NCBI GenBank assembly: GCA_002298165.1
Contig: DBMI01000029.1
Coordinates: 1-12,596 of the forward strand
From: Desulfarculales bacterium UBA702
Lineage (GTDB): Bacteria > Desulfobacterota > Syntrophobacteria > Syntrophobacterales > Syntrophobacteraceae
Direction of reading: 5' to 3'
Length of the DNA stretch: 12,596 nt
Shown here in pieces: positions 1 through 6,043 of the stretch. Each line of letters opens with the position of its first letter. Position 1 is the first letter of the stretch. The notes beneath the pieces were generated by a model. The model made no database searches. It had not been told where the DNA came from and saw only the letters and a list, made by a program, of their open reading frames with translations. The position numbers and the translations under genes were made by a program.

Positions 1-187
1 GCACGCTTCAGGATGGCAATAGGCGAAAGATTAGATGATCCTTGAGAAAGGTTGAAAAGGGCTGAAAAAACCTGAATATTTAGTTAAGTGGCCGAAAGTT
101 TTGAATTATAGTTTTTGGAGAAGGATGGAGTGGAAAATGAGAAATTATGACCGGCATAAGCGGATGGTTGCACGATAAATGGGAATT
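1..187. other. AT-rich non-coding left flank, possible phage-end region
   Basis: No convincing gene lies between the window edge and the end of the repressor. The stretch is AT-rich and holds loose copies of a GGNNGAAA-type word: GGCGAAAG at 22-29, GGTTGAAAA at 50-58, GGCTGAAAAAA at 60-70 and GGCCGAAAG at 90-98. In Mu-type phages the transposase-binding sites of the left end lie between the end itself and the leftward repressor gene, so the position fits. The phage/host junction itself cannot be recognised, and no clear hairpin terminator for the repressor is visible. Confidence 0.3.
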
Positions 188-979
188 TTAGTCGAACTCT
201 TTCCCTGCCCACCGTACCCTGCCAAGGACATAGTACTGGATAGACCTTCCGGGTTCTATATCAAATTCAAATGGTTCGTAATCAGTAACATTATCACTGA
301 AACACACCAGCTTGACTCGGTCGCCTTCCCGGCTGAGCGCCAGGCGCTTTAGTGATATCGACCCATCGGGCTTCCGGACCATGTAGATTTTACCCGTCTT
401 AATCTGGATCCGCTCGCCTTCGTAAGTATCGAGCATCACTATCTCGCCCTGGTTGATGGTTGGAGACATCGAGTCCCCGCGCACTTTTACCAGGACCATA
501 TCCTTCTTCCGCTCCTCGGATCGGCCAATCAGTTTCTCGATCCACCATTTCTTGAATGGATACTGATCCGCCACGTCTTCATACATTATGGCCCCATCAG
601 GTCCGGCTACCACCTTCGATTCCAGGAGAGGAAGCATCTCATATTGTTCTGCCGACAGGCAGTTAAATGGGAGCTGACTTTCCTCCAATTGGAATTGGCC
701 TCGGCGCATCGGACCGCTGCCCCAAATTAGCCAATCGACTAATAGTCCATATTTTTCAGAAATCGTCACAATCCAGCCAAGAGGGAGCTGTTTTCGTTTC
801 TTAGCCTTATGAATCGCGGATGGTGTTACGCCTAAAACATTAGCCAAATCGTTATCTTGGCTCACCCCTGTTACCTGGAATAGTCTGCCTAGTCGCTCCT
901 CGAACAACTTCGCAGCAATTTCACCCTGCTGCGAAGATTGCTGCGAAGTGGATTGTCTCTCTGGGGCGCTGGGCAACAT
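188..979 (-). CDS. LexA/CI-type phage repressor with autocleavage domain
   Basis: This is the likely lysogeny repressor, 263 aa, transcribed away from the early operon. Residues about 23-90 look like a phage CI-type helix-turn-helix domain (LANVLGVTPSAIHKAKKRK). Residues about 120-255 form an S24/LexA-like peptidase: a candidate Ala125-Gly126 cleavage bond in KVVAGPDG, nucleophile Ser170 in RGDSMSP, and general base Lys211 in ISLKRL. The spacing between these sites is close to that of lambda CI and LexA, so RecA-stimulated self-cleavage and SOS induction are inferred. This differs from Mu's own c repressor, which has no such domain. The ATG is preceded by AAGGA at 7 bases. Residues 9-24 are Ser/Gln-rich (TSQQSSQQGE) and are encoded by a repeated decamer that may double as operator DNA. 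Confidence 0.92.
   Translation of the reverse strand: MLPSAPERQSTSQQSSQQGEIAAKLFEERLGRLFQVTGVSQDNDLANVLGVTPSAIHKAKKRKQLPLGWIVTISEKYGLLVDWLIWGSGPMRRGQFQLEESQLPFNCLSAEQYEMLPLLESKVVAGPDGAIMYEDVADQYPFKKWWIEKLIGRSEERKKDMVLVKVRGDSMSPTINQGEIVMLDTYEGERIQIKTGKIYMVRKPDGSISLKRLALSREGDRVKLVCFSDNVTDYEPFEFDIEPGRSIQYYVLGRVRWAGKEFD
908..948. repeat. Repeated decamer CTTCGCAGCA / TGCTGCGAAG in the 5' end of the repressor gene
   Basis: CTTCGCAGCA at 908-917 and TGCTGCGAAG at 927-936 form a perfect 10-bp inverted repeat with a 9-bp spacer. A second direct copy follows at 939-948, and a fourth lies upstream at 1031-1040. The cluster encodes the Ser/Gln-rich N-terminus of the repressor. Its clustering around the divergent control region suggests repressor-binding sites, but binding is inferred. 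Confidence 0.55.
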
Positions 980-1026
980 ATCGAAATCCTTAGGTATAAA
1001 TTAGTGCATCTATAAATTGGCACGCA

Positions 1027-1055
1027 ATGATGCTGCGAAGCAGTTTCTTCTTCAA
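1027..1055 (-). promoter_or_regulatory. Candidate leftward repressor promoter
   Basis: On the minus strand, TTGAAG (1055-1050) is followed after 17 bases by CATCAT (1032-1027), a 4/6 plus 4/6 match to the sigma-70 consensus. It lies about 50 bases upstream of the repressor ATG. The palindrome at 1041-1062 covers the -35 side and the TGCTGCGAAG copy at 1031-1040 abuts the -10, as expected for an autoregulated promoter. The assignment rests on consensus matching only. Confidence 0.35.
1031..1040. promoter_or_regulatory. Upstream copy of the TGCTGCGAAG decamer (operator candidate)
   Basis: Identical to the copies at 927-936 and 939-948 and the inverse of 908-917. Together with the next bases it forms a short dyad, CTGC-GAA-GCAG (1033-1043). 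It lies between the candidate repressor promoter elements. Confidence 0.45.
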
Positions 1056-1062
1056 GAAACTG
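1041..1062. promoter_or_regulatory. 22-bp hyphenated palindrome, operator candidate
   Basis: CAGTTTCTT (1041-1049) and AAGAAACTG (1054-1062) are perfect reverse complements separated by CTTC. It is the best dyad in the divergent control region and overlaps the -35 of the candidate leftward promoter. Size and symmetry suit a dimeric HTH protein such as the repressor or a Ner/Cro-like early regulator. Confidence 0.5.
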
Positions 1063-1140
1063 AAAGTGAACAATTACCAACTAAGAATGCATGTCATAGA
1101 TAAAAAAATATACTTTGCGTCCATTAAAGACATTTAGTCC

Positions 1141-1169
1141 TTGACATCGATGGCCATATAGTCTATTGG
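1141..1169 (+). promoter_or_regulatory. Candidate rightward early promoter
   Basis: A perfect TTGACA (1141-1146) is followed after 17 bases by TATTGG (1164-1169), a weak -10. An alternative -10 is TATAGT at 1157-1162, which would pair with a poor -35 (TTAGTC, 1134-1139). The position just ahead of the first rightward gene fits the early transposition promoter. TTAGTC immediately upstream resembles half of the 18-bp palindrome found at 726 and 5710. Confidence 0.5.
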
Positions 1170-1232
1170 ATGTAGGCACAACCTGAGATTACATTGAATC
1201 ATTTAATCAACGCAAGAGGAAGTTTCGGACAG

Positions 1233-1658
1233 ATGGCCAGGCAAATGCCCTTATTCGGACCACCACTGAACGTGACGAGCCGCCTTAAGGCGTCGATGCG
1301 CGAGGCAATCAAAAATTGCCGTTTCAGTAGGGACCAGGTGGTGGACCGAATGAAGGCGTTAGCATCGGTAGAGGGTCTTGGCGGAGGGCGAGGGAGCACG
1401 ATCAGCCTGGCCAATCTCGATGCCTGGTGCAGCGAAAGCCACCCGAACCTTATCCCGATCAATCTCCTTACCATCTTCTGCCACGTAGTCGGGGACATAA
1501 CGCCGATCAGCACACTCGCTGCCCCACTAAGCGGCCAAGTTATCCAGGGCAGGAAAATCAGGCTTCTCATTTGGGCAGAGAATGAAATCCAGTTCAGGGA
1601 CCTCAGTAAGAAACGGAAAAAGATCTTGTCCGAAATTGAAGGAGGCCCTGATGACTAA
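1233..1658 (+). CDS. Early phage protein, putative regulator
   Basis: First gene of the rightward operon, 141 aa from the chosen ATG. AGAGGA lies 12 bases upstream, a little far. A longer form from TTG at 1194 (154 aa) is possible but has only a weak ribosome site. A basic N-terminal half contains a helix-turn-helix-like stretch (SRDQVVDRMKALASVEG), followed by SLANLDAWCSES and a hydrophobic segment. The pattern of 'SR.QV..RM' then 'LDAW..ES' followed by a helical tail recalls a family I associate with early regions of Mu-like prophages, upstream of transposase A. I know no demonstrated biochemical role. A Ner-like or transposition-regulatory job is inferred from position. Its stop overlaps the next start. 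Confidence 0.7.
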   Translation: MARQMPLFGPPLNVTSRLKASMREAIKNCRFSRDQVVDRMKALASVEGLGGGRGSTISLANLDAWCSESHPNLIPINLLTIFCHVVGDITPISTLAAPLSGQVIQGRKIRLLIWAENEIQFRDLSKKRKKILSEIEGGPDD

Positions 1659-1863
1659 GAGGGCTAGAGAAATCAGGTCGCACCTGGTGCGAAAAGGCGT
1701 AACCGAGACTCAGATCGCTAAAAAGCTTGGCATTTCTCAGCAGATGGTCTCGGCGGTGATCTACGGTAAGAAAAAAAGCCTCCGGGTGGAGCAGGCGCTT
1801 GTTGCCGCAGGTGTGCCGAAGGAACTGATCGAAGAACCCGAAGAATCAGAGCGAGCGGCTTAG
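1651..1863 (+). CDS. Small Ner/Nlp-like helix-turn-helix protein
   Basis: A 70-aa protein with one clear HTH at residues about 18-37 (TETQIAKKLGISQQMVSAVI), a basic patch after it (YGKKKS) and an acidic tail. The ATG at 1651 is chosen because GGAGG lies 5 bases upstream; the open frame extends further back but without a start signal. It overlaps the stop of the preceding gene by 8 bases, and its own TAG abuts the ATG of transposase A. Size, HTH and position next to transposase A match Ner of Mu, the Cro-like negative regulator of early transcription. Identity as the functional Ner equivalent is inferred. Confidence 0.8.
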   Translation: MTKRAREIRSHLVRKGVTETQIAKKLGISQQMVSAVIYGKKKSLRVEQALVAAGVPKELIEEPEESERAA

Positions 1864-4200
1864 ATGAAACAATCCCTCTCTTTAACCGCCCAGGAACTCA
1901 GCCCATTGCTCGGCGTTACAGTCCGAGCGGTGCAGCTTAGGGGCAGGGAAGAAGATTGGCCGGGTTCCGACACCCCCAACCCTAAAGGCGGCGGCCTCCA
2001 AAAGCTCTACTACTTCGAATCACTTCCCAAAGACATCAAAGCCCGCATCACCGAGACCTGGGCGCGGGAAGAAAAAGAGGGCAAGGCGGCGGTATCCCTT
2101 AGCATCGACCCCGAGGGCGCGCGGATCTGGGCGAAGCTGCCGGATCGCGACAAGCAACTCGCGCTGGCAAGAAACGACCTCCTCGCGGCGGCAAATGCAT
2201 ATAAAAGGAATACTAATAAGAAGCGCGTTTCCCGCCTCACCGAATTTTATGCCTATCTCGCGCCGGCGATCAGCTCCCGCAGCATCGAAACCCTATCGAA
2301 GCTCGGCCTCTCTTTTGACAAAGCCGCCGGCATCCTCACCCACATCACCAAGGTATCGATCCAGTCCCATTACCGTTGGGAGGCCAATTTTGCGGAAGCC
2401 GAGCGAAGTCTCGGCCTCGGCCTGATCGGCCTGGTCCGGATCAAACGCGAATCTCCCGGCCTCGGAGCTAAGACCATGTCGCCGGAAATGATCGCCTGGG
2501 CGCGCAGCCTAATCCTCACCGGAAAGATAAAGCTCTCGGTAATCCCCAGGGAGGAAGACGGCCGGGTTATCACGCTGAATCGAAAACTGCTCTACCGACG
2601 CCTCGGCAACAAGTTCGGTAAGGAAAACCTGCCGAGCTACGCCCATTTCACGCGATGGATAAACGGCTATTTGCTCGACAATCAGGTCGATCTTACCGCC
2701 ATCGCGCTCCCGAGCTTCCACCGGGCGGCATTCGGGCTGGACGGCGGAAGCAAATCGCTCGATATCACATCGGCCGGCGAGCGCTGGGAAGTAGACGGCA
2801 CCCGCGCGGACGTGATGCTCAAAGACGGTCGCTACGAAATCCTGGTGGCAATCGACATTTACTCGCGAGACATGGTGGTCGAGATCCAGAAAAACGCCTC
2901 CTCGATCACCGTCGCCAAATTGTACTTCAACGGCATGATGCGCTGGGGGGTCCCGAAGGAAATAGTATCGGATAACGGTTCGATTTTTGTCTCCGAGCAT
3001 ATCACTGCCGCCTGCGAGCTGCTCAATATCGAACGGATTCTGGCCCGGAAATACACTCCCGACGACAAGCCGCACATCGAGCGCGGAATCGGCACTCTCA
3101 CCAAGATGCTCTTCGAGGGGATGACCTGGTACATCGGCCACGATCCCAAAGAGCGCAAGCGGATCGACGAGTACTCCAAATTTAACCAGGTGTTTTACTG
3201 CCGCCAGGGCGAGAAGATTTCCTGCGATGCAACCGCCGACGAGCTGCGCGACACAATCGAAAACTGGCTGGAAAAGGTCTATCGGCAGGAAGAACACCGG
3301 TTCGCGGATGTGAAACTCGGCCGCTCCCGCTTCATCCTCGACCGCCTGGCCAACTCCCCGGCGCGCGCCGCCGCGATCAAGAACGCATCGGTCCTCGAGG
3401 AGCTGCTCTCGCCGGCATTCGACCGGGTCCTCAACAATTCGGCTATCACCTGGTTGGATCTCGAGTATCGCCCGGCTGCTCAGGAAGATTTCGAGCGCTC
3501 GGTTAAATACGGCAAGCAGAAAGTGATCTTTCGCCCGAATCTTTCAAACGTTCGGACCGGCACGCTCTGGCAGGCGATCCCTGATGGAGACGGCAAGTAT
3601 CACTCCGGTGATTTTATCTGCCGCCTGGCAGCAGATGTTTCCGAGCAGAGCCTGGAAGACTTTAGAGCAGCTCGAAAGAGCGACCGCAAGCGCCATAGGG
3701 AGCGCAAGGAAGCGGTTAAGACGATCTTCGCGCCTTCCTATGAGCGCGAGCTGGCGGAGATGCCCATGCCGAAGGTCGCCTGCGCTAATTTCGGGGCGGT
3801 CGAGTTTGACAACCAGGCATATCGCGACCTTTCCGGCTACGGGCCTGTTCCAGGGTTCGGATCGCCGAAAAATAGCGTAAGCGAGGGCGACCGCGAGCGG
3901 ATCCGGCTGGAGATCGAAGAAAAAGAAAAGGCTATTGAAGAGCAACGACTGTTTAGGGATCGGGATTGCACCGAGGAAAACCGCTCCGGCGCAACCGGAC
4001 TTTCGACCTGGCGGGAGATCGAGGGGCTGTCGCCGGTCGATCAATACGAGCGCCTGGTCGAGCTGGAAGCCAGGGGAATCCTGATCCCAAAGCAGTTTTT
4101 GACCAACATGAGGTACTTCGAGGCCACGCCTGAGTACGCCAGGCTGCGCGATTACTTCGAAGGCAAGCGGGCGATGCTCGCGGCGAGCAGGGGCGTTTAA
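1864..4200 (+). CDS. Mu-type DDE transposase A
   Basis: The transposase that pairs phage ends and catalyses strand transfer, 778 aa against 663 in Mu. Residues about 5-60 match the MuA N-terminal DNA-binding fold (LTAQELSPLLGVTVRAVQ, then a Gly-rich turn and LYYFESLP). Residues about 95-270 are helical and end-binding. The RNase H-like catalytic core carries Asp311 (WEVDGTRAD), Asp370 (IVSDNGS) and Glu406 (PHIERGIGT), with a 35-residue gap between the last two, shorter than in MuA. Residues about 535-600 form the beta-barrel C-terminal domain. A charged tail (about 670-778) is longer than in Mu and may contact transposase B or ClpX. The ATG directly follows the TAG of the upstream gene, with little ribosome-binding signal, so translational coupling is likely. 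All three catalytic residues are present, so it should be active. Confidence 0.96.
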   Translation: MKQSLSLTAQELSPLLGVTVRAVQLRGREEDWPGSDTPNPKGGGLQKLYYFESLPKDIKARITETWAREEKEGKAAVSLSIDPEGARIWAKLPDRDKQLALARNDLLAAANAYKRNTNKKRVSRLTEFYAYLAPAISSRSIETLSKLGLSFDKAAGILTHITKVSIQSHYRWEANFAEAERSLGLGLIGLVRIKRESPGLGAKTMSPEMIAWARSLILTGKIKLSVIPREEDGRVITLNRKLLYRRLGNKFGKENLPSYAHFTRWINGYLLDNQVDLTAIALPSFHRAAFGLDGGSKSLDITSAGERWEVDGTRADVMLKDGRYEILVAIDIYSRDMVVEIQKNASSITVAKLYFNGMMRWGVPKEIVSDNGSIFVSEHITAACELLNIERILARKYTPDDKPHIERGIGTLTKMLFEGMTWYIGHDPKERKRIDEYSKFNQVFYCRQGEKISCDATADELRDTIENWLEKVYRQEEHRFADVKLGRSRFILDRLANSPARAAAIKNASVLEELLSPAFDRVLNNSAITWLDLEYRPAAQEDFERSVKYGKQKVIFRPNLSNVRTGTLWQAIPDGDGKYHSGDFICRLAADVSEQSLEDFRAARKSDRKRHRERKEAVKTIFAPSYERELAEMPMPKVACANFGAVEFDNQAYRDLSGYGPVPGFGSPKNSVSEGDRERIRLEIEEKEKAIEEQRLFRDRDCTEENRSGATGLSTWREIEGLSPVDQYERLVELEARGILIPKQFLTNMRYFEATPEYARLRDYFEGKRAMLAASRGV

Positions 4201-4203
4201 CCG

Positions 4204-5043
4204 ATGAAAGGAGCTAACTTGCCGGAAACTCAAATGTCATCGTCGATCCCGCGAAGCGCGGGATCTGGTCCTAGGCAAAATGCTGCCGCTGATGTCGTGC
4301 AGCTCCGGGGAGCGGATTACGCTCTCGCGCGCTATGACCGTAAGTGGATCCCGACTCGTAACGAGCGCAACTTCCTGGTCATGATGGATGTGCTCTCGAA
4401 AGCCGAAGGCCGAGGGCGTCTCGGAATGATCGTAGGACCGTTCGGGCGGGGCAAGACTTGGACGGTGCGGCGCTATGCCGCTCACAACAGGGCGGCTTAC
4501 CTCCTTTGCTGGCATACCTGGCAAAGCAGCGAACTTGGGATGCTGCAGGCGCTATGCCGCGAACTCGGGATGTCCGAGCCGCCGCATCGAAAGGATGCCT
4601 GTCTCTATCAGATAGTGGACCGGCTGATTGCAAATCCTCGCACTGTCTTTTTGGATGAGATGGATCTTACGCCGAAGCGGCTGGACCTGGTCCGACAGAT
4701 TGTCGAGGTTACCGCCAGCTCCTTCGTACTTGTCGGGGAAAATCGACTCGCCGAGCAGATGGCAGGAAATGGGCGCACCTGGTCCAGGACCTTTCAGACG
4801 TTGATATTCGAGCCGCTTGCGATGAGCGATATCATTTTCTACGCGCGGGAATCGGCCGGCCTCGAAATTTCCGAAGACGTCGCGGCGATCCTGCACGCGG
4901 CGCCCGGCGGCGGGGACTGGCGAAACCTTGAGCGCCTCACCATCGAGCTTACCGAGATCTGCAATTCGAACCGCACCCGTGTTGTATCCGAGTCTATGGC
5001 CGCAATGGCGATCAAGATGGCCCTGAAAGGGATTGCGGCATGA
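4204..5043 (+). CDS. Mu-B-like AAA+ transposition ATPase (transposase B)
   Basis: The ATP-dependent target-capture partner of transposase A, 279 aa against 312 in MuB. Walker A is GPFGRGKT (residues 78-85) and Walker B is TVFLDEMD (147-154, Asp151-Glu152). A sensor-1-like VLVGEN follows at 175-180, then basic residues that could supply an arginine finger. The N-terminus (about 1-35) is low-complexity and lacks the clear HTH appendage of MuB. ATG 4204 lies 3 bases after the stop of transposase A. An in-frame TTG at 4219 has the better ribosome site (AAAGGAG, 5 bases upstream) and may be the true start. The DNA for the low-complexity region contains a perfect 9-bp hairpin (4245-4265). Confidence 0.93.
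   Translation: MKGANLPETQMSSSIPRSAGSGPRQNAAADVVQLRGADYALARYDRKWIPTRNERNFLVMMDVLSKAEGRGRLGMIVGPFGRGKTWTVRRYAAHNRAAYLLCWHTWQSSELGMLQALCRELGMSEPPHRKDACLYQIVDRLIANPRTVFLDEMDLTPKRLDLVRQIVEVTASSFVLVGENRLAEQMAGNGRTWSRTFQTLIFEPLAMSDIIFYARESAGLEISEDVAAILHAAPGGGDWRNLERLTIELTEICNSNRTRVVSESMAAMAIKMALKGIAA
4245..4265 (+). repeat. Perfect GC-rich hairpin in the 5' part of transposase B
   Basis: GATCCCGCG and CGCGGGATC are exact reverse complements around a 3-base AAG loop. It lies in a segment that codes for a low-complexity N-terminus and is not followed by a T-run, so it is not an intrinsic terminator. An mRNA structure near the ribosome site of transposase B is possible. Confidence 0.5.
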
Positions 5044-5588
5044 GACGCGGAAGCTTCACGGAAAAAGTCCGCCAGGCGGCCAGGGCACTGCAGCAGACTA
5101 ACTCGCCTATCGATAGGGATAAGCTCGAATGCGCTATGGACCTGCAGACATTTGCGGAACGCAGGAAACTAATAAGCGCTATCCGCGAGTTGTATCTAAG
5201 CAAGGAACTGCACCGCGTCTCGCACGGGCTTTATACATTTGTCGACAAGAAAGCCCCTCCGGAAAAGCAAGAAATCATGTGGCGCTTTTTCCGGATGCAG
5301 AAATGCCTGACGGTAGATGACATGGTACTCGCCGCCGATGTGGCCCCGGCTTACGCCGGAGAGTTTCTCACCAATCTGGTCAAGCTGGGGATCGCTCGCA
5401 AGTTCGATAACGATCAGTATCAGCTCATTAAGGACCAGCTTGATATGCCGCTAAATGACGCCAAGGCCGAGAGGCTGCAAAAGATCCGCGCCAAGAAAAA
5501 GGCAAAACTCTCCCTGGCCCTCAAGAAGGCAACTATTGCGATCTCGGAGGCCATCCGGTTTCTCGAAGACGGAGAGGGCGCGCTATGA
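5040..5588 (+). CDS. Early phage protein, possible winged-helix protein
   Basis: A 182-aa protein whose ATG overlaps the TGA of transposase B (ATGA), so it is co-translated with the transposition genes. Residues about 1-70 (KVRQAARALQQ to HRVSHGLYTFVD) and about 75-130 (MQKCLTVDDMVLAADVAPAYAGEFLTNL to DQYQLI) each look like a small winged-helix unit: helices followed by a hairpin ending in aromatic residues. A lysine-rich helical tail (RLQKIRAKKKAKLSL) follows. I do not recognise a named family. Position suggests a nucleic-acid-binding accessory to replication or early regulation, which is inference. The open frame, start and coupling are solid. Confidence 0.8.
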   Translation: MRRGSFTEKVRQAARALQQTNSPIDRDKLECAMDLQTFAERRKLISAIRELYLSKELHRVSHGLYTFVDKKAPPEKQEIMWRFFRMQKCLTVDDMVLAADVAPAYAGEFLTNLVKLGIARKFDNDQYQLIKDQLDMPLNDAKAERLQKIRAKKKAKLSLALKKATIAISEAIRFLEDGEGAL

Positions 5589-5683
5589 AGGCAGTGCGCT
5601 GCGGCAACTGCGGTCAACTGCGAGTGGGGGGGGGCGCTGTCTGGCCTGCACCGAGGAAGCACGAGCGGGGTTTGCCGAGTTGA
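5585..5683 (+). CDS. Zinc-ribbon gene interrupted at a G9 tract (first frame)
   Basis: ATG 5585 overlaps the stop of the upstream gene and has GGAGAGGG just before it. As written it encodes only 32 aa. It starts MKAVRCGNCGQL, which resembles the N-terminus of the Mu Com zinc-finger protein, then passes through GGG codons of a nine-guanine run and ends at 5683 without a second cysteine pair. Shifting by -1 in the run continues as RCLACTEEARAGF to a TAA at 5778. That gives a protein of about 64 aa with CX2C-X9-CX2C, a complete zinc ribbon. The gene is therefore either switched off or frameshift-expressed, or the tract length is miscalled. The match to Com is limited to the first dozen residues. 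Confidence 0.6.
   Translation: MKAVRCGNCGQLRVGGGAVWPAPRKHERGLPS
5626..5634 (+). repeat. Nine-guanine homopolymer tract
   Basis: G9 followed by CGCTGT. Lengths of 10 or 7 would join the two halves of the zinc ribbon in one frame; 9 does not. It is one of only two guanine runs above 6 in the window. Confidence 0.9.
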
Positions 5684-5778
5684 TACGCAACCTCAGAAAA
5701 GAAGCAAAAATTAGTCAATTGGCTAATAAACGCCCGCAAGGGGATATGAAAAATGCAGATGGTGGCGTCCCAAATTAA
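5635..5778 (+). pseudogene. Second half of the interrupted zinc-ribbon gene (shifted frame)
   Basis: From the G-run the frame reads RCLACTEEARAGFAELIRN, then a charged helix, and stops at 5778, overlapping the next gene by 26 bases. It supplies the second cysteine pair missing from the 5585 frame. I see no persuasive start of its own after the tract, so it is best read as the continuation of that gene after a -1 shift rather than as a separate gene. The open frame does run back upstream through the tract, but there it only shadows the 5040-5588 gene. Confidence 0.5.
5710..5727. promoter_or_regulatory. 18-bp near-palindrome ATTAGTCAATTGGCTAAT, operator candidate
   Basis: It is symmetric at 16 of 18 positions and lies 25 bases upstream of the HTH gene at 5753. 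The same 18-mer with one change occurs on the minus strand at 726-743 inside the repressor gene. A binding site for one of the phage HTH proteins is possible. Both copies lie in coding DNA, so the case is suggestive only. Confidence 0.35.
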
Positions 5779-6010
5779 CCCGAGTCTTCGCACCGAAAAG
5801 CTGCTGCGAGGCAAGGTGATCACCGAAGCGGATATCCGGGATGTCCTTACGGAGATGATCGAATCGCTCGGATCTCAGAAGGCCGTAGCCGAAAAACTTG
5901 GCTTCTGTCCTGTCCAACTTAACGACGCGCTGCATGGCAAGCGGCCGGTAAGCGGAAACCTGGCATCGAAGCTCGGATGGGAACGGGTAGTCGTTTTCCG
6001 GAAAAAGTAA
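5753..6010 (+). CDS. Small HTH DNA-binding protein
   Basis: An 85-aa protein with a Cro/CI-type helix-turn-helix at residues about 41-63 (SQKAVAEKLGFCPVQLNDALHG), preceded by a helix (DIRDVLTEMIESL) and ended by a short hydrophobic strand (WERVVVFRKK). The ATG is chosen for AAGGGG about 8 bases upstream. An 18-bp near-palindrome ends 25 bases before the start and may be its own operator or that of another regulator. It overlaps the shifted tail of the zinc-ribbon gene. Small proteins with this HTH layout and no oligomerisation domain are common in early regions of transposable phages. The target is unknown. Confidence 0.78.
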   Translation: MQMVASQINPSLRTEKLLRGKVITEADIRDVLTEMIESLGSQKAVAEKLGFCPVQLNDALHGKRPVSGNLASKLGWERVVVFRKK

Positions 6011-6043
6011 ATATTGCATTGAAATTGAGAAAGGGAGGCGAAC

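Noticed and set aside
1194..1232. TTG start at 1194 for the first early gene
   Set aside because: It has a weak ribosome site and adds residues before the MARQMPLFGPPLNV start that resembles relatives. It is kept as an alternative only.
2944..2949. Six-guanine run in transposase A (and one near 11232)
   Set aside because: Both genes stay in frame with intact domains, so these are ordinary short runs.
2509..3297. Long minus-strand open frame opposite transposase A
   Set aside because: It lies wholly antisense to the catalytic core of a clear transposase, and its protein has no recognisable domain. It is a by-product of GC-rich codon use.
5585..5683. Calling this gene com of Mu
   Set aside because: Only about the first dozen residues resemble Com, the second cysteine pair needs a frameshift, and no mom-like gene is visible nearby.
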